This document shows, one piece after another, positions 45,282 to 55,754 of a stretch of DNA of 64,000 nt. The DNA is from Saprospirales bacterium. Its GTDB lineage: Bacteria; Bacteroidota; Bacteroidia; Chitinophagales; Saprospiraceae. The notes beneath the pieces are model-generated. The model was not told the DNA's origin. It saw only the letters and a program-made list of their open reading frames with translations, and did not search any database. Numbering within the stretch: the first letter of the stretch is position 1; every line of letters begins with the position of its first letter. The position numbers and the translations under genes were made by a program. The DNA lies in NCBI GenBank assembly GCA_016703765.1, contig JADJBL010000015.1, positions 1 through 64,000 on the forward strand, written 5' to 3'.

Positions 45282-45872
45282 TCACAGGGTCAAATGAAGA
45301 AAATCCGGAGCGAGTTGAATGGACTCCATCAGGGTGGCGATGCAATCCGATTTCTTCTTCCGGGCGTAGGCATAAGTCACTCCCATCAATTCCGCGACCT
45401 CGTTCATCCGGGCGCCTTTCCAGGACAAGGTCAGCAATTCCCGGCAGCGGTCCGGGAGCAGGAGGAATTTTTCCCTGAACAATAGTTCCCGCTGATGTTC
45501 GAGCAGGGTTTCTTCGGCCATCCTGGAAGCATCCTCTCCCTCGTCTTTCAATCCATCCAGGGCCTCTTTTGTTACCGGTTGCTGTTTGCGCTTCTTGAGT
45601 TCGTTGAACCATTTCCCGCGCACGACGAGGAATAAATAGGCCCCAAAACTACAGGTGAGTTCAAAATCCCTTTTCCGCGCCCGCTGGGTAACGGCAATCA
45701 GGGCCTCCTGGAAGGCGTCTCTTGCGTCCTCGGCGCCGCCCCCGTTCCTGCCCACCCAGCGGATCGTCTCGGCGCTGAAGCGCTCATAAATCTCGCGTAT
45801 GAGGGCGGCATCGTTTTGCAACAATGCTTCCACGTAACGCTGATCTGGGTGCGGATTATTTATGGGAGACAT
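45282..45872 (-). CDS. ECF sigma factor (sigma-70 family), second pair
   Basis: 196 residues. Region 2: GGGAEDARDAFQEALIAVTQ and CSFGAYLFLVVRGKWFNELK; region 4: LPDRCRELLTLSWKGARMNE and VAELMGVTYAYARKKKSDCI, the helix-turn-helix. More diverged than the sigma factor at 33616. Followed closely by an anti-sigma-like gene with periplasmic repeats. Its promoter region is between 45872 and the terminator at 45919-45951. Confidence 0.88.
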   Translation of the reverse strand: MSPINNPHPDQRYVEALLQNDAALIREIYERFSAETIRWVGRNGGGAEDARDAFQEALIAVTQRARKRDFELTCSFGAYLFLVVRGKWFNELKKRKQQPVTKEALDGLKDEGEDASRMAEETLLEHQRELLFREKFLLLPDRCRELLTLSWKGARMNEVAELMGVTYAYARKKKSDCIATLMESIQLAPDFLHLTL

Positions 45873-45918
45873 CCGGGGGTAACGGTTTCCAAATGTTAAG
45901 TACCAGACAAAAATAACT

Positions 45919-45951
45919 AAAAAGAGCGGGGCTTGTGGCCCCGCTCTTTTT
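45919..45951. terminator. Bidirectional terminator between typA and the sigma gene
   Basis: AAAAAGAGCGGGGC, loop TTGT, GGCCCCGCTCTTTTT: a G/C-rich stem with A and T tracts on both sides, ending the typA transcript 16 bases after its stop. Confidence 0.85.
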
Positions 45952-45967
45952 AATTATTTTGTCCCGA

Positions 45968-47785
<1,818 letters not shown>

Positions 47786-47804
47786 TAATTATTTTTTGGC
47801 GCCG

Positions 47805-47812
47805 CAAAGGTA
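47805..47812 (-). promoter_or_regulatory. Probable -7 box of typA
   Basis: TACCTTTG on the minus strand matches TAnnTTTG and lies 20 bases before the typA ATG. The -33 region would fall within the terminator hairpin at 47821-47853. Confidence 0.5.
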
Positions 47813-47820
47813 AGTAAAAA

Positions 47821-47853
47821 AAAGAAAGAGGGCGCGATGCGCCCTCTTTCTTT
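47821..47853. terminator. Perfect 15-bp hairpin terminator
   Basis: AAAGAAAGAGGGCGC and GCGCCCTCTTTCTTT around the loop GAT. It follows the small gene at 47883-48161 (minus strand), with an A tract continuing on the left that reads as T on the minus strand. Confidence 0.85.
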
Positions 47854-47882
47854 CGTAAAAGACTGTTTTGGAGTGGATTTTT

Positions 47883-48161
47883 CTATCTCAGCGAGAAACC
47901 ATTGACGATGGTATGGTTTGTGCTTCTGATGGATACGGTATTCAGATCGACGGTGACGTTTTCGAATTGGAGCGCGTAGGAGTTCTGAATGTGATCGCGG
48001 TCGAGTTCGTTGGAGGATTCGAAGAGGCCTGCGAAAGAACCTACATCGTGAAAAGACATCATCAGATCTTTGACGGTTTGTACCAGGTTACCCGAATGGG
48101 GCTGGTTTAGAAGCGCGACCGTGAGGTCGAGCTTAATTTGTCGAATGTTCAGGGAATTCAT
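47883..48161 (-). CDS. Small protein of unknown function
   Basis: 92 residues from ATG 48161 (MNSLNIRQIKLDLTVALLNQ). Contains an amphipathic first helix and a middle acidic-hydrophobic segment (MSFHDVGSFAGLFESSNELD). No signal peptide or known motif. The longer frame to 48209 adds a Met-His-Ser leader with rare features and is less likely. Flanked by a terminator on its 3' side and a possible promoter (TTTTTTG and TTTCTTTG near 48210-48245, minus strand). I cannot assign a function. Confidence 0.5.
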   Translation of the reverse strand: MNSLNIRQIKLDLTVALLNQPHSGNLVQTVKDLMMSFHDVGSFAGLFESSNELDRDHIQNSYALQFENVTVDLNTVSIRSTNHTIVNGFSLR

Positions 48162-48311
48162 GGGATTACAGTGATTTAAACGGGATTTGTTGAATATGTT
48201 CGAATGCAAAGAAAGCGCTTTTTAGACTGGGTTGTTGCAAAAAAGTCATTAAACGTTTGTTAAAGTTTTAGGTAAAAAGAAAAAAATGTCGCCAAGAAGT
48301 CTTTTTTCGGG

Positions 48312-48352
48312 CAAAAAAACGACCCAGCCTCCCCAAAGGGGAGCTGGGCCTC
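48312..48352 (-). terminator. Terminator of the dcw operon
   Basis: On the minus strand CCCAGCTCCCC-TTT-GGGGAGGCTGGG (one bulged G) is followed by TCGTTTTTTT. It ends the division cluster about 65 bases after the corrected ftsZ stop. Confidence 0.85.
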
Positions 48353-48416
48353 CAACTAATAGCAAGTTATGATGGCTACAAACCGTGGCTGGAAGAATGC
48401 ACTATGGCTTTCTTGA

Positions 48417-49879
48417 TCAATCCACGTTATCGTGTAAATAGGAATTGCCGGAATTGAGATCGTGGTCTTCGTCGTCGGTGATGGTCCAACGGGAGTGAAC
48501 GGGTTCCTGGCTGGACTGTGGAATGTCGTCCAGTTTGATTCCTCGCCTGAGGTAGGCCGGTTCGCTCTCCAGTTCGTTGATCGCCTTGGGGGTGCTGAGT
48601 TTGACCTGCTGGGAGCGCAGGCGTTCGCGGCGGCGGGACTCCTCCATCTCTTTGGCCCGACGCTCTTCTTCGGTAGGTTCGGTTTCTTCTTTCCGGAAAC
48701 CGGGTTCATCCGTCTGATAATTCCGTTTCTGAAAACGGTCGATATTCGTCCGGATATCGTCAAATTCAAAAGTATTGCCTTGTTTCGGCTTGGTGTCTTC
48801 TTCGAAGCCGATCTCCCGGATCTTTGATTTGGGGATGTTTTGGGCTCCTCCGTTTCGTCGTCGAGCGATACGACGATCTTGTTGGTCTGGGGCTGATTGG
48901 CCGTCAGGAGTTTTCCCGAGCGCTGGAATCCGGTGGCGATGATCGTCACGCTCAGCTTGTCGCCGAGGCGCTCGTCGAAGCAGTTCCCCCAGATCAGGTC
49001 GGTGCCGTGGCCGGCTTCCTCCTGCACGAATTCGGTGATCTCGAAGATCTCGTCCATGGTCACCTCCTTTTTGCCGGAGGAGATATTGAGCAGGATGTGG
49101 CGGGCGCCCCGGATGTTGTTGTCTTCCAACAGCGGGGAGTTGAGGGCTTCGTCCACGGCGCGCTTGGCGCGGTTGTCCCCTTCCGCCAGGGCGGTGCCCA
49201 TGATGGCCACGCCGCTGTCGCGCATGACGGTGTTCACGTCTTCAAAATCGACGTTCACATAGCCGGGCACGGTGATGATCTCTGCGATGCCTTTAGCCGC
49301 GGTGGTCAGGATATTGTCGGCTTGCGCAAAGGCGTTGGACAGGGACAGGTTGCCGAATATCTGGCGGAGCTTGTCGTTGGAAATGATGATCAGGGTGTCG
49401 ACCTGTTTTTTGAACTCCTCGAGTCCCTCGTGGGCCTGGAGTCCGCGACGGTTGCCTTCGAAAGAGAAGGGCAGGGTGACGATCCCCACGGTGAGGATAT
49501 CCATTTCCTGCGCCGTTTTGGCGATGATCGGCGCGGCGCCGGTGCCGGTGCCGCCGCCCATGCCGGCCGTGACGAAGAGCATTTTGCAGCCGCTGCCGAG
49601 GTATTTGCGCACTTCTTCGACGCTTTCCTCGCAGGCGAGCTTGCCGATATTGGGTTTGGATCCGGCGCCCCGGCCCTGCGTCAGGGCGGGGCCCAGTTGG
49701 ATCTTGGTGGGAATGGGGCTGATAGCCATGGCTTGGGCGTCGGTGTTGCAGATGGCGAAATCCACGCCGACGATGCCTTGCTTGTACATATGGTTGACGG
49801 CATTGCTGCCTCCCCCTCCTACTCCGATAACCTTTATGATTTGGTTGTCGTTCATGTCGTTAATCAGATTGAAAATCAT
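48417..49879 (-). CDS. ftsZ: Cell division protein FtsZ (one-base frameshift in the C-terminal tail)
   Basis: Restored length 487 residues; tubulin-like GTPase that forms the division ring. IKVIGVGGGGSNAVNHM is the N-terminal glycine loop, GMGGGTGTGAAPIIA the tubulin signature, and NVDFEDVNTVMRDSGVA the T7-loop region. The open frame changes near 48840: one A missing from CCCAAAACATCC (should be NIPKSKIREIGFEE) puts the last 150 residues into the true frame, which ends YLRRGIKLDDIPQS and GNSYLHDNVD. This long tail linker is typical of Bacteroidota FtsZ. Without the repair the frame would end at 48356 with a senseless Ser/Pro-rich tail. Start at 49879 fits the usual MIFxx opening. Confidence 0.94.
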
Positions 49880-49901
49880 AACGCTGCTATTTTTTGGTTT
49901 T

Positions 49902-51218
49902 TTAAAATTCGCGGTCGGGCTCGGCTTCGAACCATTCCTTGGTTTTGCGGAATAATTGTTCGTACCAGGGGCCGGAGGCCTCCTTCTCTTCCAACTCTGC
50001 GACGGGTTCTTTCTCTTTTTCGGGCTGTTGCTGCACGCGAATGCGCCCGCTTTCCACGTCCTGGATGCCTTTCATCAGCAATCCGATAGCCGTTGCGAAA
50101 ATGGGGCTGCTTATCTGCTCGACATAGCCATGGGCCAGGTGCTCGATCGGCGTTCCGATCCGGGTATTGTATCCGGTGTGGTATGCCGTGAGTTTGTCGA
50201 TGTGGTTGAGCAGGGCGCCACCGCCGGTCAGCACGATGCCGCCGATCAGCTTGCGCTCGTATCCGGAGCGGCGGATCTCCCACACCACGTAGTCGAGGAT
50301 CTCTTCCACGCGGGCCTGGATGATCCTGGCCAGATTCTTTTCCGATATCTCTTTGGGCTGGCGTCCTTTCAAACCGGGGATCGTGATGATCCGGTTGTCG
50401 TACACTTCTCCGGCCAGGGCCGAGCCGAAGCGGACCTTCAGCTTTTCAGCCTGCTGGATCATGACGGTGCAGCCGTCCTTGATATCCTTGGTGATGACGT
50501 TTCCGCCGAAGGGAATCACGGCCGTATGGCGGATGATCCCATCCTGGAAAATGGTAATGTCGGTGGTGCCGCCGCCCATGTCCACCAGGGCGACGCCCGC
50601 TTCCTTCTCCTCCTCGCTCAGCACGGAAACCGCGGATGCGATGGGTTCGAGGGTCATGCTGGCCACGCGCAGTCCCGCTCTTTCCACACAGCGGTGGATG
50701 TTGTTGGAGGCCGTGATCTGCCCTGTGATGATGTGGAAATTGGCTTCCAGGCGGATGCCCGACATGCCGATGGGGTCGAGGATGCCCTGCTCGTTATCCA
50801 CCGTGTATTCCTGGGGGATGACGTGAAGGATCTTGTCGCCCGGAGGCAGGACCAGCTTGTGCATGTCGTTGACCAGGCGGTCGATGTCCCGCTGGCTGAT
50901 CTCCATGTGGTCGTTGTCCCTGGTGAGGATGCCGCGGTGCTGGAGGCTCTTGATGTGCTGGCCTGCAATACCCACATGGACGACTTTGAATTCGCGCTGG
51001 GCCATGCGCTCGGCGGCCTGGACCGCCTCGGTAATGGCTTTTACGGTTTTTTCGATATTGGAGACCACGCCCCGGAGAACGCCCTCGCTGGTCACCTTTC
51101 CGATGCCCAGGACTTCGAGTTTTCCGTGTTGGTTTCGATACCCGGCAACCGCACATACTTTGGTGGTGCCAATGTCCAGCGCCACCACGATTTCGGAATT
51201 GTTTTTCGGTTCCATCAT
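49902..51218 (-). CDS. ftsA: Cell division protein FtsA
   Basis: 438-residue actin-like protein tethering FtsZ to the membrane. IVVALDIGTTKVCAVAGYRN is the phosphate-1 loop, VALVDMGGGTTDITIFQDG phosphate-2, and GGIVLTGGGALLNHIDKLT the adenosine motif. The 1C (SHS2) domain typical of FtsA is at about 85-165 and the C-terminal EASGPWYEQLFRKTKEWFEA is the probable membrane-binding amphipathic helix. It is 22 bases before ftsZ, in the standard order. Confidence 0.96.
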   Translation of the reverse strand: MMEPKNNSEIVVALDIGTTKVCAVAGYRNQHGKLEVLGIGKVTSEGVLRGVVSNIEKTVKAITEAVQAAERMAQREFKVVHVGIAGQHIKSLQHRGILTRDNDHMEISQRDIDRLVNDMHKLVLPPGDKILHVIPQEYTVDNEQGILDPIGMSGIRLEANFHIITGQITASNNIHRCVERAGLRVASMTLEPIASAVSVLSEEEKEAGVALVDMGGGTTDITIFQDGIIRHTAVIPFGGNVITKDIKDGCTVMIQQAEKLKVRFGSALAGEVYDNRIITIPGLKGRQPKEISEKNLARIIQARVEEILDYVVWEIRRSGYERKLIGGIVLTGGGALLNHIDKLTAYHTGYNTRIGTPIEHLAHGYVEQISSPIFATAIGLLMKGIQDVESGRIRVQQQPEKEKEPVAELEEKEASGPWYEQLFRKTKEWFEAEPDREF

Positions 51219-51263
51219 AATGCTGTTTTTACTCGCTATTAAAAATTTATCGTTTTTTAATCA

Positions 51264-52037
51264 TTATCTCTTTTCGCATACTATCTGGCCCTTGTATGAA
51301 AGGTTCACCGTTCTGTACCTGCGCCACCCTTCGTAGGGGGTCACTTCGTCGTAGAAAAGCCTCAGCCGTTTGAACTTCTCTTCTATTCCATCCATGCTGC
51401 CCAGGATGATCTTGTGGCTTCCTATTTTCGGCGCCAGCAGGATCTTTCCATTGGACACATAGATCTGTTCGATAAGCGTCCGGAGGAAGCGGTCTTCCTC
51501 GATGTACCGGCTCAGGAGAAATACATCCTTGAGCAGGTGTTTTTTCCGGTCCAAAAAGCCGGGCACGTGCGGCGGAAGGCTGCCTGTGGCCACCATAACG
51601 CGGGCCGAAAAATGCTTCGAAAGCGGCATCTTGTTGCCGTCGATATCGATGTAATAATGTAATCCGTTGTCGTCGATGATCCGCAGAACCGGCTCCCGCT
51701 GCCGGATCTTGATATGGATCTTGTTCTTGGCGTTGATGAACACATCCGCGCTGAAGATAAAAGGGTCTTCTTCCAGCACCCGCTCCAACCGTTCGATGTT
51801 CAGCAAGCCGATCTGCTGACCCGTCCACTCGAAGGCGAAGCTCCGCTGGATGGTCTTTTTGATGTCGGAACTGTCGATGAGGTAGTGCCCGTCGGGCAGT
51901 GGCTCGACATCGATCTTGATCCCGGTGGCCCCGCTATCCTTCTTTTTCTCCACGGCAGCCAAAATGACGATGGCCGCGGTGAAGAACGCCAGGAAGTAGC
52001 CCAGGCGCTTTAAGGTTTTTATCAGTTCCGGACTCAT
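51264..52037 (-). CDS. ftsQ: Cell division protein FtsQ
   Basis: 257 residues, single-pass membrane protein of the divisome linker FtsQLB. The transmembrane helix is at about 12-29 (LGYFLAFFTAAIVILAAVEK); the periplasmic POTRA-like domain follows with LPDGHYLIDSSDIKKTIQRS and the beta region IKIRQREPVLRIIDDNGLHY. C-terminal strands include GWRRYRTVNLSYKGQIVCEK. Family similarity is modest, but position between murC and ftsA settles it. Its start overlaps the murC stop by ATGA. Confidence 0.85.
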   Translation of the reverse strand: MSPELIKTLKRLGYFLAFFTAAIVILAAVEKKKDSGATGIKIDVEPLPDGHYLIDSSDIKKTIQRSFAFEWTGQQIGLLNIERLERVLEEDPFIFSADVFINAKNKIHIKIRQREPVLRIIDDNGLHYYIDIDGNKMPLSKHFSARVMVATGSLPPHVPGFLDRKKHLLKDVFLLSRYIEEDRFLRTLIEQIYVSNGKILLAPKIGSHKIILGSMDGIEEKFKRLRLFYDEVTPYEGWRRYRTVNLSYKGQIVCEKR

Positions 52038-53413
52038 GGAACCTGGGGTTTTATGGTGGAGTAATGGGCTTGCAGCCAGTTTTTCAGGGGCTCGACCATC
52101 GAGTCGATATCGCCGGCGCCCATAGTGAGCAGGACATCAGGCCGATGGGCTTCGAGCGTTTCGAGGACCTCCGTTTTCGCGAGCAATCGCTTATTCGGGT
52201 TGCGCATTTCGCGGAGGATCATCGCCGAGTCTACCCCGGCAATGGGTTTTTCTCTCGCAGGATAGATATCGAGCAGCCAGGGCTCGTCGAGTTTATCCAT
52301 GGCACTGGCAAACCCGGGGTAATGATCGCGGGTGCGGCTGTAGAGGTGCGGCTGGAAGATGCCGGTCAGGCGCCTGCCGGGGAAAATGACCCGGGCCGCT
52401 TGAATGGTCGCCTCCAGTTCTGCGGGATGGTGGGCGTAGTCGTCGATATAAACCATATCCTCGCCTTCCACAATCCGCTCAAAACGGCGCTTGATGCCTC
52501 GAAAACCGGCCAGCGCTTTGCGGATCGGCTCTTCCTCTACGCCCAGCTCGCGGGCTATGGCCAGCACCACCGTCGCGTTCTCCACGTTGTGGCGGCCGGG
52601 GATCGAGAGTTTCAATTCCTTCAATTCTCCTTTCGGGTCCTGGTAGTCGAATACCATCATGCCGTTCTCCACCCCGCGGATCGAAGAGCGGTAAGTCCCC
52701 TCTCCCACCCCATAGCCGAACACGTTGGCAAAGCCGTCGAAATAGCCCAGCAGGTCGTGCCGCACGAAGAGCTTGCCCTCCGGGTGGACAAGGCGGGCGA
52801 AGGCCAGGTAGCCTTGTTCGAGCATCTGCCCGGCATCGCCGTATATCTCCAGGTGATCGGCGTCCATCGATAAAATGGCGGCCATCCTGGGCTGGAGCTG
52901 CAGGAAGGAGCGGTCGTATTCGTCGGCTTCCGCCACGACCCAATCGCTGTTTCCCTCCACGTAATTCGATTCGAAATCCAGGGCGATGCCGCCCAGGAAT
53001 GCCGTGCAGTCCACGCCGCCGGTGCGCAGGACATGGGTCAGCAGGCTGGAAGTAGTCGTCTTCCCATGGGTGCCGGCGATGGCCAGCGTTTTGGAAGAGC
53101 GGCTCACCATGCCGAGCAGTTCGGAGCGCTTGACCACCGGGTAGTTATTTTCGATAAAAAAGACCAGTTCCTGGTGTTGTGCGGGAACAGCGGGGGTGTA
53201 CACCACCAGATCGATGCCTTCCGGTATCCGGGAGACATTTTCGTCGAAATGAATGTGCATGCCCTCCTCTTCCAGGGTTTGGGTCAGGGGCGTTTCGGTG
53301 CGGTCATAGCCCCAGATCTCGACGCCGCGACGCCGGAAATAGCGGGCAAGGGCCGACATGCCGATACCGCCGATTCCGATGAAGTACATTTTTTTGATGG
53401 CGTCGAGGTTCAT
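52034..53413 (-). CDS. murC: UDP-N-acetylmuramate--L-alanine ligase
   Basis: 459-residue Mur ligase adding L-alanine to UDP-MurNAc. Rossmann N-domain with MYFIGIGGIGMSALARYF, ATP loop AGTHGKTTTSSLLTHVLR at about 110-127, AEADEYDRSFLQLQP central motif, and YIDDYAHHPAELEATIQAAR in the third domain. Normal length. The 5' side is separated from murG by the 9-base word repeat at 53419-53503, which is unusual within an operon. Confidence 0.95.
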   Translation of the reverse strand: MNLDAIKKMYFIGIGGIGMSALARYFRRRGVEIWGYDRTETPLTQTLEEEGMHIHFDENVSRIPEGIDLVVYTPAVPAQHQELVFFIENNYPVVKRSELLGMVSRSSKTLAIAGTHGKTTTSSLLTHVLRTGGVDCTAFLGGIALDFESNYVEGNSDWVVAEADEYDRSFLQLQPRMAAILSMDADHLEIYGDAGQMLEQGYLAFARLVHPEGKLFVRHDLLGYFDGFANVFGYGVGEGTYRSSIRGVENGMMVFDYQDPKGELKELKLSIPGRHNVENATVVLAIARELGVEEEPIRKALAGFRGIKRRFERIVEGEDMVYIDDYAHHPAELEATIQAARVIFPGRRLTGIFQPHLYSRTRDHYPGFASAMDKLDEPWLLDIYPAREKPIAGVDSAMILREMRNPNKRLLAKTEVLETLEAHRPDVLLTMGAGDIDSMVEPLKNWLQAHYSTIKPQVP

Positions 53414-53418
53414 TTTTG

Positions 53419-53503
53419 AGGTTTAGAGGGTTTAGAGGGTTTAGAGGGTTTAGAGGGTTTAGAAAACTAAACCTCCTAAACTTTCTAAACCTCCTAAACT
53501 TTA
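53419..53503. repeat. Nonamer word repeat inside the dcw cluster
   Basis: Five tandem GGTTTAGAG units (53419-53464) are followed by four CTAAACCTC/CTAAACTTT units (53468-53503), forming an imperfect hairpin on either strand. It lies between the murG stop and the murC start on a shared transcript and overlaps the last codons of murG. The window's first bases show the same right-arm word. Confidence 0.9.
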
Positions 53504-54594
53504 AGATTTGCCAGTATTATTACCTGTTTCGCTATATCTTCCGCCGCATTCGGCCGGGCCAGCAGGAGGATATTCTTCCCCAGCGACTCCGCCCAATTGC
53601 GGTCTTTTAGTATTTCCAATGGTTTGCGGATGATCGATTCGCCCGCTTCCCCGTCTTTCACCAATACCGCCGCGTTTTTCTCCACCAGGGCCATGGCGTT
53701 TTTGGTCTGGTGATCTTCCGCCACGTTTGGCGAGGGGATCAGGACCACGGGCTTGCCCACCAGGCAGAGCTCCGAGATGGTGATGGCGCCCGCGCGGCCG
53801 ACGATCGCATCGGCGGCTGCGTAGGCCAGGTCCATCCGGTCGATGAAGGGCATGATCTTCACATTTGTCAGCTTCGCCGTGTCGCAATCGCGGAAACGGT
53901 CGATGTAGAGGGATCCCGATTGCCAGATCACCTGCACATCCGGGGTTTTGGCCAGGAGCTCGGTCTGGAGCGCCATGGCTTCGTTCATCGAACGCGCGCC
54001 GAGGCTTCCTCCGAAGACCAGGATCGTCCTTTTCCCGGCATCGAGCTGGAAATGGGCGATCCCCTCTTCCCGGCTCGCATGGCTGCTGCGAATGGCGTCC
54101 CGCACCGGATTGCCGGTGAAGACGATCTTTTCGGCGGGGAAATAGCGTTCCATCCCCTCAAATGCCACACAGACCTTACTGACTTTGGAGCCCAGCAGGC
54201 GGTTAGTCACTCCGGCGTATGAATTCTGTTCCTGGATCAGGGCCGGCACGCCCATGCGGCAGGCCATTTCCAGGGTGGGTCCGCTGGCGTATCCGCCCAC
54301 TCCCACCGCCACATCCGGCGTAAATCGACGCACCAGTCTGCGCGCCTTGATCAGGCTGGCGGCGAGTTTGAAGGGCACCAGGAGGTTACGCACCGTCAAC
54401 TTTCTCTGAAACCCGCTGATCCACAAACCCTCTATCGAATAGCCCGCTTTCGGGACTTTTTCCATTTCCAGTTTCCCCATCGCGCCCACAAAGAGGAAGT
54501 CGGCGCCGGGCATGGCTTTTTTGATCGCATCTGCAATCGCTATGGCCGGAAAAACATGGCCGCCCGTTCCGCCTCCGCTGATCAATACCTTCAT
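53494..54594 (-). CDS. murG: UDP-N-acetylglucosamine--lipid I transferase MurG
   Basis: 366 residues from ATG 54594, chosen since it starts MKVLISGGGTGGHVFPAIAI, the conserved glycine loop; the frame to 54669 lies in ftsW. GVGGYASGPTLEMACRMGVP, LIQEQNSYAGVTNRLLGSKV and VFGGSLGARSMNEAMALQ are the GT-B motifs; DAIVGRAGAITISELCLVGK binds UDP-GlcNAc. It makes lipid II at the inner face of the membrane. ATGA overlap with the ftsW stop. The last residues (ILANLKV) are partly encoded by the word repeat. Confidence 0.95.
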   Translation of the reverse strand: MKVLISGGGTGGHVFPAIAIADAIKKAMPGADFLFVGAMGKLEMEKVPKAGYSIEGLWISGFQRKLTVRNLLVPFKLAASLIKARRLVRRFTPDVAVGVGGYASGPTLEMACRMGVPALIQEQNSYAGVTNRLLGSKVSKVCVAFEGMERYFPAEKIVFTGNPVRDAIRSSHASREEGIAHFQLDAGKRTILVFGGSLGARSMNEAMALQTELLAKTPDVQVIWQSGSLYIDRFRDCDTAKLTNVKIMPFIDRMDLAYAAADAIVGRAGAITISELCLVGKPVVLIPSPNVAEDHQTKNAMALVEKNAAVLVKDGEAGESIIRKPLEILKDRNWAESLGKNILLLARPNAAEDIAKQVIILANLKV

Positions 54595-55750
54595 TCGGCG
54601 TCCGCTTCTTGTGATGTAACTTGTTCCACATATCTGCTCACGCTCAGGATCATCCCGAACGCCAGGCAACTGAATAATACCGAAGTACCGCCCATACTCA
54701 CCACAGGCAGGGTCAATCCCGTCACCGGCACGAGGTTTACCGACACGGCCATATTGGCCAGGGCCTGGATGACCATGCTCAGGGAAAGGCCAAGGGCCAG
54801 CAAGGCCCCGAATTGTTTAGAGCTCTTCGTGACCAGGGCCGTGGTCCGGAAACATCAGCAGCACGAACAGGCCCAGGATCAGGAAACCTCCGATCAGTCC
54901 GTATTCCTCGCAAATGATCGCGTAGATGAAGTCGGAATACGGCGCCGGCAGGTAATTGCGCATGTCGCTGTTGCCCGGGCCCAGGCCGATCCATTCCCCA
55001 CTGGCGATGGCTATTTTCGAGTGCATGACCTGATAACCGCCCTCCGGGTTGGTCGCAAAATCGCGCAAGCGGCTGCTCCAGGTCTCGACCCGCACTAGAT
55101 CGGGAAACACCTTTTCGATGCCCACCAGGGCTGCGAAGGTGATGACGCCCAGGATCAGGAGCAAGACGATGTATCTGACGGCTACCCGCCCGATGAACAT
55201 CATCAGCACGCAAGTCAAAAACAACAACAGGGCCGTCGATAAATTGGCCGGGGCGATGAGCGCACACACCATCAGAATCGGGACGATGATGGGCAGGAAG
55301 GCCTTGTTAAAATCCTTGATATAGTCGTTGTGCCGGGTGATCTCCCTGGCCACGAACAGAATGAGCGCCACGCGGGCGAAGTCCGAGGTCTGAAAGGTAA
55401 TGCCGATAAAGGGCACCTCGATCCAGCGGCGTGCGTCGTTGATCTCCTGTCCGAAGAACAGGGTGTAGGCCAACAGGGGGTATGGCGATGGTCATCAACC
55501 AGGGCGCGGCAAATTTATAGCGCATGTAGTTGACCGAATAGGCCAAATAGGCGATGAAGAGGCCCAGCATCAGAATAAATCCATGGCGGATGAGAAAGGC
55601 CTCCGTATTGCCGGCCCTTTGCTGGTAGGCCAGGCTTCCCGTAGCGCTGTACACCGTCAGGATGGAGAACAGCGCCAGTATGGCCAGTATCATCCAGATG
55701 ACCCGGTCGCCCTTCAATTCTGCATAGATCCGTTTTCCGATATTTGACAT
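54591..55750 (-). CDS. ftsW: Peptidoglycan polymerase FtsW (two one-base frameshifts)
   Basis: Restored length 385 residues; SEDS-family glycosyltransferase with about ten membrane helices. Start ATG 55750 (MSNIGKRIYAELKGDRVIWM). Frame 1 ends near 55475, where ATACCCCCTGTTG has one C too many (should read IPLLAYTLFFGQEINDARRW); frame 2 ends near 54840, where ATGTTTCCGG has one T too many (should read MFRTTALVTKSSKQFG); frame 3 ends at 54591. Conserved SEDS pieces visible: NDARRWIEVPFIGITFQTSD, NPEGGYQVMHSKIAIASGEW, and LTLPVVSMGGTSVLFSC. Two indels in an essential gene point to sequencing error. Confidence 0.93.
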
Positions 55751-55754
55751 GGCG

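Noticed and set aside
48356..48840. Alternative long C-terminal tail for FtsZ in the uninterrupted frame
   Set aside because: The tail is Ser/Pro/Arg-rich without family resemblance, while the other frame gives a typical Bacteroidota FtsZ end (RRGIKLDDIPQS, LHDNVD).
49956..51242. 428-codon plus-strand frame opposite ftsA (and similar ones opposite arcA, ftsI and ftsZ)
   Set aside because: Same codon-bias effect; composition rich in Asp, His and Gly with no domain, and the minus-strand genes are certain.
54591..55750. Programmed ribosomal frameshifting in ftsW
   Set aside because: Two opposite-looking +1 base insertions occur in ordinary C and T runs without a slippery heptamer or downstream structure, and many other genes here have similar indels.
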